Assembly (NCBI GenBank): GCA_028289645.1
Contig: JANQOK010000016.1
Coordinates: 682,001 to 746,000 of the forward strand
DNA from: Anderseniella sp.
GTDB lineage: Bacteria > Pseudomonadota > Alphaproteobacteria > Rhizobiales > Aestuariivirgaceae
Reading direction: 5' to 3'
Length of the DNA stretch: 64,000 nucleotides
The position numbers and the translations under genes are program-made. Positions 8,434-16,786 of the stretch are shown here, piece by piece (position 1 is the stretch's first letter; the number at the start of each line of letters is the position of its first letter). The notes beneath the pieces were generated by a model. That model was given only the letters and a program-made list of their open reading frames with translations, was not told the DNA's origin and searched no databases.

Positions 8434-9579
8434 CTAAACGTGCTTCAGAATGTGGTCACCGCTGGCAATATAGCAGCGATGCCCGTTGAAAATTTCATTG
8501 GTCAGGTTCTGGGCATACATCGACTGGTAGGCGGTGTGCGGGATCATGGCATAGCGCTCCAGTGCACTGACACCCTGCGCGACACAGTCCAGGTCATCGG
8601 TGTCGACATGATAGATCTCGCGGGCCGGGCTCGACCCCCAGATGCCCCGTTTCGAGCGTACCTCATGCTTTGAATGAAGTTCCTGCATGGTCCAGGTGAA
8701 CAGCCAGTTGTCGGAGGGCGCGCTGACGCTGTCGAGCACCGCCTGCACCTTCTCGTTGTGATCGGTCAGGCCGCCGGCGTAGAACGGCCCCAGCACGAAC
8801 CGGCGCAGCTGCTTCGGATGCAGGGTCGGGAATGTCTCGTCGATTGCCTTGGCGATAGTCGTCAGGCTGAGGCTGTAGGCGGAATGGTCCGCAACAAAAT
8901 CCTTGAACTCGCTGCGCAGCGAAAAGTTCGGCAGGCCGTTCATCGCCATCTCATCGATCCAGCCCTTGGGAAACCCGTGCGGCGTGTTCTTGCGTGGCCG
9001 GGGTGCGTCTTCTGAAGAATCCTCAACAACCGCCACATACACCAATGGCAGGTTTTCTGCACCGTCATAGGTCGACCACGTCATCACATAATAGGTGCGC
9101 TCCGAACGCGGATTGACCGAAACCCGCAACGTTGTGGGCTTGGTGAAGGTGGTAAAGGCGCGCGCCTCATCCAAGGCTTCATAATACAGCCGCCTGGCCA
9201 TGACCTTCTGCAGGTCACCGGGGTGCTGCCTGAATTTCAGCATCAGCTCCAGCATTTCCACCCTGGTTTGCTCAACCGTGGGCAAATCCAGCAGATGCTC
9301 CTTGACCCGGTTCATGTCTGCTTCAAGCTCGAGCACGTTCTTGAACAGCGGGAAACCGCTTTCGCTGCGGTCAATACTGAAGTGATCGGCAAACCGGCAC
9401 TTCAGTTTCCAGCAGGCAAAGGAATGGCGCAGTCGGGCGACCGGCGCCTCGATGGCCTGATACAGGAAATTGTGGCGGCGGCGTTCGTCGCCCTCTGTCT
9501 CGACAATGGCGTCAAGACCGGCAAAGGCACTCTCGAAAGCAGCAAAATAGTTCGAGATTTCTGGGGAAAGTCCCGTCAT
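8434..9579 (-). CDS. Conserved protein of unknown function in the AAA/DUF2333 operon
   Basis: The 381-residue product starts at ATG 9579. It is predicted soluble, with a helical first half (LRHSFACWKLKCRFADHFSI around residue 50) and a second half of mixed strands (RTYYVMTWSTYDGAENLPLV at about 165). I see no known catalytic motif. The gene sits 26 bases after the coiled-coil gene and 11 bases before the ATPase gene, so the operon order is coiled coil, this protein, ATPase, unknown, DUF2333. Its constant tight spacing is the best clue that it is part of the same machine. Confidence 0.7.
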   Translation of the reverse strand: MTGLSPEISNYFAAFESAFAGLDAIVETEGDERRRHNFLYQAIEAPVARLRHSFACWKLKCRFADHFSIDRSESGFPLFKNVLELEADMNRVKEHLLDLPTVEQTRVEMLELMLKFRQHPGDLQKVMARRLYYEALDEARAFTTFTKPTTLRVSVNPRSERTYYVMTWSTYDGAENLPLVYVAVVEDSSEDAPRPRKNTPHGFPKGWIDEMAMNGLPNFSLRSEFKDFVADHSAYSLSLTTIAKAIDETFPTLHPKQLRRFVLGPFYAGGLTDHNEKVQAVLDSVSAPSDNWLFTWTMQELHSKHEVRSKRGIWGSSPAREIYHVDTDDLDCVAQGVSALERYAMIPHTAYQSMYAQNLTNEIFNGHRCYIASGDHILKHV

Positions 9580-9605
9580 GGCTGGCGGTGGTTCCTGAAT
9601 GGCAC

Positions 9606-10691
9606 CTACTGCGACACGTACCTGGACGCCTCATGCTGCTCCAGCACCTCGCCGAAGCGCCGGGCGAAGGCATCATCAGCCAGTTTCTTGCGGCGCTGGA
9701 TCTCCTGGGATGACGCCATGTTCTTCGAATGCAGCTCAAGCAGGTCGGCAATATGCGACTGGGCCGACGCGCCGATGCCGGCCATGGTCTCTTCAGCTGC
9801 CGTATCCACCTTGGACCCCAGCGTGTTGATCTTGTGGGCAACCTCCTGCTGGGAGGCCGTCTTGAGCGAATCTTCCAGTGACTTGTACAGGACCACGCGC
9901 TGTTCGGTATCGATGTTCAGCTTGTTGATCAGGGTGGACTGGGCCGCGATCTGGTTGTTCAGGCTGTCGACAAATGTCTGGAACATGGAGGTGTAGCGTT
10001 CCAGCGTCTGCGAGCCGGCCAGCAGTTCCTGCTCGCGGGCCTGGGCCTGGTTGTATTCGGTTGCCAGCTTCGAGCGCTCGCCCTCCAGCTTTGTGCGCGC
10101 AGCCTGGTCCGTTGATGCGGCGATCTGGTTTTCCAGGTCCATGAGCGCCGGGTTCAGGCTCTCGATGAGTTTCTGGGTCGCCTGCAGGTCATCGGTAACA
10201 GCCTTGCGCCGTTCGATTACCTTGCGCAGGCTTTCCTCCGACGTGGTGTAGCGTTGTTCAAGGACAGATTTCTGGTCCTTGAGGATGCCGACAATGATGT
10301 TGGACTTGGCCAACAGGTCCTGCAGGTTGCCGGCCAGCGAGGTGGTGCGAACCCGTTCGTTGCGCACCGACTGGGCCTTGGTCTTTGAAAAGAACCCGAT
10401 CAGCTTTTCGCCGACGGTATACTCCTGCATGTTCTTGAATTCATCACCGAACGAGTTGGTGATGTCCTCCAGGCCGATGATCATGTCGGCGATATTGGCT
10501 TCCATGGTCTTCTGCTGCTTGAGAACATCCTGGATACGCGCGTTCTCGATGTCGAAATTGACTTCTCCGAGGCTGTCGCTTTCGGCAATTTGCTCGATCA
10601 CCTCACTGCTGGCATCCATCTTGGAGCGCATCTCCTCCATGATGGTCTGGGTTTTCTCGATTTCGCTGTCCAGCACTTTGGTATCAATCAT
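9606..10691 (-). CDS. Coiled-coil protein, first gene of the AAA/DUF2333 operon
   Basis: The 361-residue product starts at ATG 10691 after a clear GGGAGG ribosome site, and about 130 bases upstream are free for the operon promoter. Almost the whole chain is charged and helical with heptad-like spacing, for example IEKTQTIMEEMRSKM near the start and LEQRYTTSEESLRKVIERRK near the middle. There is no signal peptide or membrane segment. A short less helical insert (GEKLIGFFSKTKAQS, about residue 92) recalls coiled-coil proteins of the TelA/toxic-anion-resistance type, but that resemblance is weak and unverified. It is a likely structural partner or substrate of the AAA ATPase encoded two genes downstream. 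Confidence 0.7.
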   Translation of the reverse strand: MIDTKVLDSEIEKTQTIMEEMRSKMDASSEVIEQIAESDSLGEVNFDIENARIQDVLKQQKTMEANIADMIIGLEDITNSFGDEFKNMQEYTVGEKLIGFFSKTKAQSVRNERVRTTSLAGNLQDLLAKSNIIVGILKDQKSVLEQRYTTSEESLRKVIERRKAVTDDLQATQKLIESLNPALMDLENQIAASTDQAARTKLEGERSKLATEYNQAQAREQELLAGSQTLERYTSMFQTFVDSLNNQIAAQSTLINKLNIDTEQRVVLYKSLEDSLKTASQQEVAHKINTLGSKVDTAAEETMAGIGASAQSHIADLLELHSKNMASSQEIQRRKKLADDAFARRFGEVLEQHEASRYVSQ

Positions 10692-10825
10692 TCTGCCTCC
10701 CGGGAATCGTCGCTTCGATGTTTCCTATATAGGCACAACACGGACAGATTACACAATTTTCAGAAAACATTACCCGAACTTGGTAAAGGTAATGTTGCGC
10801 CGGCCCGGCAGTCGGACACCTGAAG

Positions 10826-11836
10826 TCAGGCGATCTGCGGGCTTGGCTGCCCATGGGCGGAGAAACGTTTACGGTACTCGACGGGGCTTACCGACAGCAC
10901 CTGGCGAAAGTGATAGCGCATCGTCTCGGCGTTACCGAACCCGGTCTCATGACTGATACTGTCAAACGGGAGATCGGTGGTTTCAAGCAGCACGCAGGCG
11001 CGCGACACCCGCTCGCGGATCAGCCACTGCATCGCGGGAATGCCGGTCAGCGCCTGGAAGCGGCGTTGAAACGTGCGTGCAGACATGCCGGCAAGCTGCG
11101 CCATGGACGAAATCCGGTGGGGCTCGGCAAGCGTGGCGCGGATATCATCCATCATCCGGGACAGGCGATGTGTGCCGCCCGACCTGGGCAGCGGCTGCTC
11201 TATGAATTGCGTCTGATCCCCCTGGCGATGGGCATGCATGACCAGCCGGCGGGCAACGGAATTGGCGATCGTCGCACCATGGTCGCTTCTGACGATGTGC
11301 AGGCAGGCGTCTATGCCGGCTGAACTGCCGGCAGATGTGATAATGCTGCCCTCATCGACATAGAGCTTGTTGGCCTGCACCGTGACCTCAGGATATTTTG
11401 CCTGGAAATCGTCCGAGTATCGCCAATGGGTCGTCACCCGTCTGTTGGCCAGCAGGCCGGCGGCGGCCAGCACGTACACCCCCGAACAGATCGTCACCAG
11501 CCTGGCGCCGCGGCGGTGGGCAGCCCGCAGCGCCTCACAGATACGGTCCGGCACGGCCTCGTCCTTGCCGCGCCAGCCGGGAATGACCACCGTGTCCGCC
11601 GTCTCAAGGTCTTGATGCGCTCCCGTTGCTGCCACCACCAGGCCGCCGGCTGCGCGGATCGGGCCATCCTCGAGCGCCACCGAGGAAAACCGATACAGGT
11701 CACGGCCAATTTCGGGCCGCGACAGCCCGAACACTTCGGCAACGATGCCGTACTCGAACGTGCACAAACCGTCATAGATCAGGGCAACGACTCGGGGGCG
11801 GTTTTCAGTCGAGCCTGCAGACCTGCTTTTTGTCAT
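10826..11836 (-). CDS. GlxA family transcriptional regulator (DJ-1/PfpI domain plus AraC helix-turn-helix)
   Basis: The product is 336 residues when started at ATG 11836, which has GGGAG six bases upstream; the open frame extends to 12004 but would run over the divergent gene. Residues about 12-185 form a DJ-1/PfpI amidase-like sensor domain (VVALIYDGLCTFEYGIVAEV; VIPGWRG; a cysteine in the nucleophile-elbow-like TICSGVYVLAAAG). The last 100 residues carry a double AraC helix-turn-helix, with SMAQLAGMSARTFQRRFQAL and the typical FDSISHETGFGNAETMRYHF. Such regulators activate catabolic genes in response to small metabolites. The palindrome at 11855-11868, between this gene and its divergent neighbour, is a likely operator. 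Confidence 0.88.
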   Translation of the reverse strand: MTKSRSAGSTENRPRVVALIYDGLCTFEYGIVAEVFGLSRPEIGRDLYRFSSVALEDGPIRAAGGLVVAATGAHQDLETADTVVIPGWRGKDEAVPDRICEALRAAHRRGARLVTICSGVYVLAAAGLLANRRVTTHWRYSDDFQAKYPEVTVQANKLYVDEGSIITSAGSSAGIDACLHIVRSDHGATIANSVARRLVMHAHRQGDQTQFIEQPLPRSGGTHRLSRMMDDIRATLAEPHRISSMAQLAGMSARTFQRRFQALTGIPAMQWLIRERVSRACVLLETTDLPFDSISHETGFGNAETMRYHFRQVLSVSPVEYRKRFSAHGQPSPQIA

Positions 11837-11854
11837 TTTCTCCCGCCTGTTTGG

Positions 11855-11868
11855 CATCACCTGTGATG
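11855..11868. promoter_or_regulatory. Palindrome between divergent genes, possible operator
   Basis: CATCAC and GTGATG form a perfect 6-base inverted repeat with a 2-base spacer. It lies 19 bases before the GlxA-type regulator start and 57 bases before the NTF2-like gene start. Position and symmetry suggest a binding site for the regulator, though AraC-type proteins often use direct repeats, so the link is inference. Confidence 0.35.
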
Positions 11869-11924
11869 GCGTAATTTCAGCATACATGGAATACATGCCA
11901 AAAACCGAGAAAGGACACAACTCC

Positions 11925-12305
11925 ATGACCCAGACTTCCGACCTGCTTGATGCGGTACAGGTGTACTTCGACGCCCTGTACTTCTGTGACGCCGAAAAAC
12001 TCAACTCGGTGTTTCACGAAACCTCGAGCCTGTTCGACGCTGACCAGGGCAAGGTCTTCGTCGAACCGATCGCCAGTTTCAGCGCGGATGTCGCCGGGCG
12101 GGTATCTCCGGCGAGCAAGGGCCAGGGCCGGGAGGACGAAATACTGATGGTGGACTACCTGTCACCGGTCAGTGCAGTGGTGAAGATCAGGCTGCGCGCG
12201 CACCAGAACGTGTTCGTGGACCACCTCGGTTTCGTGAAGGGAGAAGCGGGGTGGAAGATCGTATCCAAGATCTGGCATCTGGAGAAACTGCTTGATGCGT
12301 CCTGA
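11925..12305 (+). CDS. NTF2-like (SnoaL/lumazine-binding type) family protein
   Basis: The product is 126 residues from ATG 11925, chosen because GAGAAAGGA lies about 10 bases upstream; an in-frame ATG at 11886 is the alternative and would overlap the regulator promoter. The chain has the alpha+beta cone-fold pattern of the nuclear transport factor 2 superfamily: an opening helix DLLDAVQVYFDALYFCDAEK, then a middle segment and final strands ending FVKGEAGWKIVSKIWHLEK. Members bind or isomerise small molecules, and many small ones have unknown ligands. It is divergent from the GlxA-type regulator, which may control it. Confidence 0.8.
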   Translation: MTQTSDLLDAVQVYFDALYFCDAEKLNSVFHETSSLFDADQGKVFVEPIASFSADVAGRVSPASKGQGREDEILMVDYLSPVSAVVKIRLRAHQNVFVDHLGFVKGEAGWKIVSKIWHLEKLLDAS

Positions 12306-12325
12306 GCGTTCACCTGCTGCGAGAC

Positions 12326-12819
12326 CTAGACTGCCCTGTACATCCATATGCTGGGAATAGCGGGGCCGAAACCGGCCTTTTCGTAGGCCCGGCGGGCGGG
12401 TGCGTGGCTTGGGTCGCCACCCGTGCCGACGCTTGCCACCTTCATACCGGCAGCCTTCATGACCTCGATCGCGTGCCGGTACAGACGGGTGCCGATGCCC
12501 CGGCCCGAAAGATCCGGATGAACCGCGTTCAGGCCGATCTCGCCAACCCTGGTCTCTTTGTCCAGCGAGACAGCGACAAACCCCACGATTTGCCCGTCGA
12601 GCAGCGCGACAAAACCTGTTCGCGCGAGTCAGGCGCGCATATTTTGGTCAGCAGTTGCGCCTGTTCGGCCTCTGCCGAGGCCAGCGCGACTTCTGCAATC
12701 TCCGGGCCGACAATGTTGCGGAATGAGCTGAAAACCGGCGCAAAAGCCAGCGCACGGATGCGCTGCAGTTCATCACGGTCTGAAGCTATGAACTGTCTGA
12801 TGTCCAGATGCATGTCACT
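12326..12819 (-). pseudogene. GNAT N-acetyltransferase gene interrupted by a frameshift
   Basis: Two overlapping minus-strand frames together give one acetyltransferase. The first (start GTG 12819 or ATG 12813, MHLDIRQFIASDRDELQRIR) runs to about residue 75. The second continues with FVALLDGQIVGFVAVSLDKE and the GNAT acetyl-CoA motif VHPDLSGRGIGTRLYRHAI, ending AYEKAGFGPAIPSIWMYRAV. The switch lies near 12610-12620, where a T4 run on the coding strand seems to have lost one base. A single-base deletion would explain it fully. Either the gene is freshly inactivated or the assembly has a homopolymer error. The downstream half is otherwise intact, which favours recent loss or an error. Confidence 0.75.
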
Positions 12820-12997
12820 CACAGGTCGTTTTCCTATCTGGTGCGACCACACGGTCGCAACTTGGAGGCGTGCTCCGCGGCCTATTTGAATCGCGGCCAC
12901 TGCAGGCGCAACATGCCGCCATTGACTAGCATCAAAGCCGCCGGTGGCGGCGCAGGCTAGTTTTTCTGACGAAGCAACAGTCAGGGAACAATGTCCA

Positions 12998-13264
12998 ATG
13001 AACCATCGTCACCGCAAGGTCCTGCACCAGATTTTCGCCCACCCGATCAACCCCAACCTGCACTTCCGCGACATCGAAACCATCTTCGCCGAACTGGGCG
13101 CGGACGTGGGCCACTCGGGCAGCGGAAAATTGCACGTGAAGCTCAACGGCCATGTGGCCAACTTCCACGTGGCTTCGCACGACGTGCCCAAGCAGGAAGT
13201 CATCCAGGTGCGCAAGTTCATCGAAACCTGCGGCATCGATCCGGAACGCGACTATCCGCTATAG
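12998..13264 (+). CDS. HicA-like small protein without an adjacent HicB
   Basis: The product is 88 residues from ATG 12998, after a CAGGGAAC ribosome site; the frame is open to 12944 but the longer version has a poor N-terminus. The sequence MNHRHRKVLHQIFAHP, the SGSGKLHVKLNGHVANFH segment with the usual glycine-serine and histidine, and a C-terminal KQEVIQVRKFIETCG helix agree with the double-stranded RNA-binding-like fold of HicA. HicA proteins are mRNA interferases paired with HicB antitoxins, but no HicB-like frame lies beside it. Many chromosomal HicA-like proteins of this exact type are solitary and may not be toxins. It converges on the small membrane gene, 13 bases away. Confidence 0.65.
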   Translation: MNHRHRKVLHQIFAHPINPNLHFRDIETIFAELGADVGHSGSGKLHVKLNGHVANFHVASHDVPKQEVIQVRKFIETCGIDPERDYPL

Positions 13265-13277
13265 CGTGCAGCGGCCG

Positions 13278-13442
13278 TCAACTGCGTCGATGCTTGGGCA
13301 GCTTTATCTCCTGATGGGTGTCGGCCGGACGCTTGGTGCGCGGCTGTTTGAGTTTCGGCCAGGCGCGGTCAAGCAGCCGCACGCAGTACAGGGCGATGGC
13401 GGCGCCGACAACAACGGCGATAATGACAAACAACTGTTCCAT
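13278..13442 (-). CDS. Small single-pass membrane protein (54 residues)
   Basis: A short minus-strand frame encodes a plausible small membrane protein. It opens MEQLFVIIAVVVGAAIALYC, one continuous hydrophobic helix at residues 4-20, then a positively charged tail (VRLLDRAWPKLKQPRTKRP) ending KLPKHRRS and stop at 13278. The charge pattern predicts an N-out/C-in protein with a basic cytoplasmic tail. No strong ribosome site precedes the ATG, so the call rests on composition. Function is unknown. Confidence 0.5.
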   Translation of the reverse strand: MEQLFVIIAVVVGAAIALYCVRLLDRAWPKLKQPRTKRPADTHQEIKLPKHRRS

Positions 13443-13808
13443 GCAGGCGATATTATCTGAATGCCGTGTCAGGCTCTTAACAACCTGATTTCACAGTTAA
13501 TAATACCATCCGTGTCGAATGCGCAAGCAAACCGGCCTGCGGCCCGAGCTGCATCCGGTAGCCGGTGCACGAACGACTTCAGATGATCTGCAATCGGGCA
13601 TTCGCATGGACATATGAAAATCGCCATGGCAAAGCTGTGGCCATCAACTATTCGATATTCCTTCCATGCAGACTTGACCTGCCCTTGTACTGAAAGATAA
13701 GTGACTAGAAGACAGCTATGACCAATCCCGTCATGAGCGCGACACCGTCCCCGCCGGAGACCGGTTGATTTACCTCAGGCGGGAGTATCGAAATCCGAGT
13801 TCTGCCGA
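13443..13808. other. Intergenic region upstream of the AraC-type gene
   Basis: This 366-base stretch holds the promoter region of the AraC-type regulator and of the small membrane gene. It is locally AT-richer than its neighbours at 13480-13510. A 16-codon frame at 13719 (MTNPVMSATPSPPETG) is too short and lacks a ribosome site. I see no RNA gene or repeat. Confidence 0.4.
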
Positions 13809-14828
13809 ATGACCACGACAACATGCGAGCAAACTGAAGCAAGCCCGGACACCCTGCCGCCTTTCCGGTTTGACTCGCGCAACTTTACAGTTGCTCATCG
13901 GGTCGAGGCGATGAACGAGCTCCTCAACGGGTTTTACGAATACGGGCACCCCACAGTCAGTCGTCAGCCGAACACCAGCGCTCAAACCGAGCTGCACCTG
14001 GCCGTGCAGTCATGGACGGTCGACAACCTCGTCGCCACCTGCTTCTCAAACAGCCCCCTGGTTGCGAAAGCCCGCAAACCGGCTGGCTCCATGTTCAGCG
14101 ATTTTCTGTTCGTACGGCTACCGCTGAAAGGCCGTGCGTTGGCCCAATGCGGAGAGTCAGGGGCCATCCTTGAGCCTGGCAAGATTCATGTGATGCGCCC
14201 GCAGAACACGGTGCACCCGTTTGACGAAGGCAAGGTACTGGGGTTGTTCCTGCCCTTCGACAGCGTCAGCTACGATCCGAAACGCCAACCGAGGCTCATG
14301 TCCTATGACTGCGACACCGCCGCAGGCCGCATCGTCACGGGCGGTCTGATGTCCCTGTTTGAAGCCTTGCCGAAGCAAACACCAGCGCAGGCGCGCGAAG
14401 CGATGCCCATTGCGCGCGGACTGATACAAGGCCTGCTCAACCACGCAAAGCCCAGCGAATTCGCGATGACGGCGATCAATGCCACTCGGGCGGCATCCAT
14501 GCATCGCTATGTCCGCGTCAATCTGCAGGACCCTGATCTCGATGCGCGGAAGCTTCAGGTTGCATTCAATGCGTCGCGCGCCACCGTCTACCGCGCATTT
14601 GAGCCTGTCGGCGGCGTAGCCAAATTCATCCAGGATGAGCGCCTGATGGCCGCACGCCGCGAGTTGGACTGTGCAACGCGGCAGCGTGGCCTCGTTCGCC
14701 GAATATCTGAACGCTATTGCTTTTCAGATCAGGGCAGCTTCTCAAAGGCCTTCCGACGATTTCACGGGATGCCGCCCAGCGATGTCGCCAATGGCGTGAT
14801 CAGAGACAGCAACAGGCCGGAAACCTGA
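13809..14828 (+). CDS. AraC family transcriptional regulator
   Basis: The 339-residue product has an N-terminal sensing region of about 220 residues that resembles the AraC-binding-like domain of ToxR/OruR-type regulators (MFSDFLFVRLPLKGRALAQC; GKIHVMRPQNTVHPFDEGKV). The C-terminal 100 residues form an AraC helix-turn-helix: LQVAFNASRATVYRAFEPV is the first helix-turn-helix, and RISERYCFSDQGSFSKAFRR with FHGMPPSDVA is the conserved second one. It should bind DNA and respond to an unidentified small ligand. No obvious target operon lies next to it. The ribosome site before ATG 13809 is weak. Confidence 0.85.
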   Translation: MTTTTCEQTEASPDTLPPFRFDSRNFTVAHRVEAMNELLNGFYEYGHPTVSRQPNTSAQTELHLAVQSWTVDNLVATCFSNSPLVAKARKPAGSMFSDFLFVRLPLKGRALAQCGESGAILEPGKIHVMRPQNTVHPFDEGKVLGLFLPFDSVSYDPKRQPRLMSYDCDTAAGRIVTGGLMSLFEALPKQTPAQAREAMPIARGLIQGLLNHAKPSEFAMTAINATRAASMHRYVRVNLQDPDLDARKLQVAFNASRATVYRAFEPVGGVAKFIQDERLMAARRELDCATRQRGLVRRISERYCFSDQGSFSKAFRRFHGMPPSDVANGVIRDSNRPET

Positions 14829-15097
14829 AAATTGCGGCAATGCCTGTTCGATAGCTGGCGCCAACGGCCGGTCTTTAGGTATGACGACGCGGTGTGCGAT
14901 CACCTCTTTGACCACTGCACCACCTGCCTGCAGCGACAACTATATCACCTTAGGTCAGATGCTCGAAAAACCCGGAATTTGGGGGCTTACGGTCATTCTA
15001 CTGCTGCGCCAGGCACTGCCGGTCTGGCAACCTTTCATTAGCCGAACGCACAGTTTTCAATTCACCCGCACCTTGGCCGTACTGTATATTCGGGGAC

Positions 15098-15451
15098 ATG
15101 AAAAACAGACGGAATCGCCACCCACGCTATCAAGTCGGCCGTCCGGTCAGCCTGCTGATCGGCAACAATGGCTGCCGTGTGTTCTGTGAACTCAAAGACA
15201 TGAGCCTGACGGGCGCGAGACTGGCATCGGTTCCGCTGCGATACATGCCGCAGACGTTCAAGATACTCATTACCGGCGAGAACGTGGCATTGCCGTGCAA
15301 GCTGCGCTGGATCGAAGGAACGGAGGTTGGCGTCCAGTTCACCGGCGATCCTGACTACCGGCACAACATCTATGACCCACATCATCCGGTACCGGCCGTG
15401 CCACATGAGCCACAGCCCGCTGACGCGGCATTGAAGGCGGCAGAAGGCTGA
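15098..15451 (+). CDS. PilZ domain protein
   Basis: The 117-residue product is almost entirely one PilZ domain. The N-terminal basic motif (KNRRNRHPRYQVG) and the following ELKDMSLTGARL supply the RxxxR and D/NxSxxG signatures that bind cyclic di-GMP. The barrel continues through PCKLRWIEGTEVGVQFTG, and a short proline-rich tail follows. Such single-domain proteins transmit cyclic di-GMP signals to motility, exopolysaccharide or envelope targets, but no such target is adjacent. Start at ATG 15098 follows GGGGA closely. Confidence 0.85.
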   Translation: MKNRRNRHPRYQVGRPVSLLIGNNGCRVFCELKDMSLTGARLASVPLRYMPQTFKILITGENVALPCKLRWIEGTEVGVQFTGDPDYRHNIYDPHHPVPAVPHEPQPADAALKAAEG

Positions 15452-15713
15452 TACGCCTGTTGCCGGAAACGGTGGCAAGTCCTTGCCCGTCTGCCCCGGC
15501 ACGACGATGCGCAGGCCGGTTTTGATCCATTCGGCATCGGATTTACAGGCGAGGGCAGGCATGAACTATAATGCCGTTCCGCATAAAAACTGTTGCTGCC
15601 GGCGCTGCGGTCTGACATATTCCGTGGCGTAAGCTCATGATTTACATGGGCTTAGTGTTAGTTCATGTACCAGAAGGACGCATTCGGTAGACATTTGACT
15701 GGGGGGCAATCTG

Positions 15714-16160
15714 ATGTTGGTCCCGCCATCGAAAAGATCTCCCATGCCTTACCCACACATCACTGCAATGCCCAGGCGCGGCCTCGCGCTTCTGGCCGGT
15801 CTCTGTCTAATCATGCCTGCAGCTTTGAGCCCTGCACCTGCCGCAGCGCAGGACCAGCCGGGAAACGCTGTCCATCGGGAAACCGGTAAAGATGGCACCG
15901 GCGGCTTCTCCGGCACCCACCTGCACCTGGCCAAGGTCATCGTGCTCAAGAATGAGTTACGCGAAAGGGCGGGCAGTGATGACGTGCCGCAGCAGGCGGT
16001 TGCGCCAAGGCTGCAGTCGAGGATCAAGAAGAACTCCCAGTTTGCCGCATTTGTGAAACTGGTGCGGGCAACCTCGAAGCGGCACTACACCGCTGAAGAA
16101 CTGCGAAAACTCTATCTCAGCTTCAAGGCCTGGTCGCACCAGCAAAAGATGCGGGATTGA
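15714..16160 (+). CDS. Hypothetical exported protein
   Basis: The 148-residue product has a signal peptide: a basic segment MPRRG, a hydrophobic core LALLAGLCLIMPAAL and an Ala-rich cleavage region ending AAAQ at about residue 46. The mature part is about 100 residues, charged and helical, for example SRIKKNSQFAAFVKLVRATS and the closing EELRKLYLSFKAWSHQQKM. I recognise no family. ATG 15714 has a GGGGGG site eight bases upstream; an internal ATG at 15744 would give a more usual signal-peptide length. Confidence 0.6.
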   Translation: MLVPPSKRSPMPYPHITAMPRRGLALLAGLCLIMPAALSPAPAAAQDQPGNAVHRETGKDGTGGFSGTHLHLAKVIVLKNELRERAGSDDVPQQAVAPRLQSRIKKNSQFAAFVKLVRATSKRHYTAEELRKLYLSFKAWSHQQKMRD

Positions 16161-16786
16161 TGGCGAACTCGGCAAGCAGGACATGTGGTGCCGTTGCTTC
16201 ACACCCGTTATTCGTTGCTTCACACCCGTTATTCAAAGAAGTGTTGCCTGCACTGGTGAGGGATTCGGACATAGAGGTCATATTCGTTCGGTTCCCAGAA
16301 AGACCGCAGAACTGTTTGCCAATTGGAGACATGGTCTGACTGAGCGAGCCTTTGCTCGAGAGTGTCCAATGCATCTATCAGTTACGAGTGGTCCGCTTTG
16401 CTTTTCGAGACAAACTGCCCGGGTTGTCAGCATGAACTTCCAACGAACTGCAGTGCAACTTCTTCCGGTCCCGGCAAAAGACAAGCTCTAGTCTCTAGCA
16501 GCGGTCATGAGGACGTTAGTGCCTGTTGTTCGAAGTTACGGCAAGCTCAAGCGATTTGTTTGGTGATCTGCCGGGCTACCAGATTCGGTCGTTCTAGCTG
16601 GCATCCAATGAGGCGTTGGAAACATCCTAGCTCTTCAGGTTGGGTAAGCACTGGATGGCCTTTTGAGTTAGTGCATATCTACAGTGGGAAAGCCGAAACC
16701 AATGCACTCAGGCGTCAAACGCAAAGCTGCCCGACCCATTCGGTTGACCGTCCAAGCTGAAGACTAATCTGGCTTCGGCCAATGAA
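16161..16786. other. Gene-poor left flank of the accessory patch
   Basis: I see no convincing gene in these 626 bases. Composition becomes AT-richer than the flanking chromosome, and short frames here have no protein-like pattern. The segment contains the tandem repeat at 16192-16233. A short frame ending near 16489 reads TAVQLLPVPAKDKL, which resembles AVQLLPMPATEV on the other strand near 19400, on the far side of the ATPase/FRG pair. Both may be relics of one element. Confidence 0.4.
16192..16233. repeat. Two tandem copies of a 21-base unit
   Basis: The unit CGTTGCTTCACACCCGTTATT occurs twice, directly abutting and apparently identical. It lies just after the exported-protein gene, where the AT-richer patch begins. 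It looks like a recent slippage duplication. Confidence 0.8.

Noticed and set aside
14832-15041. Short frames between the AraC-type and PilZ genes
   Set aside because: No ribosome site, and one of the overlapping frames runs into the PilZ gene; composition looks random.
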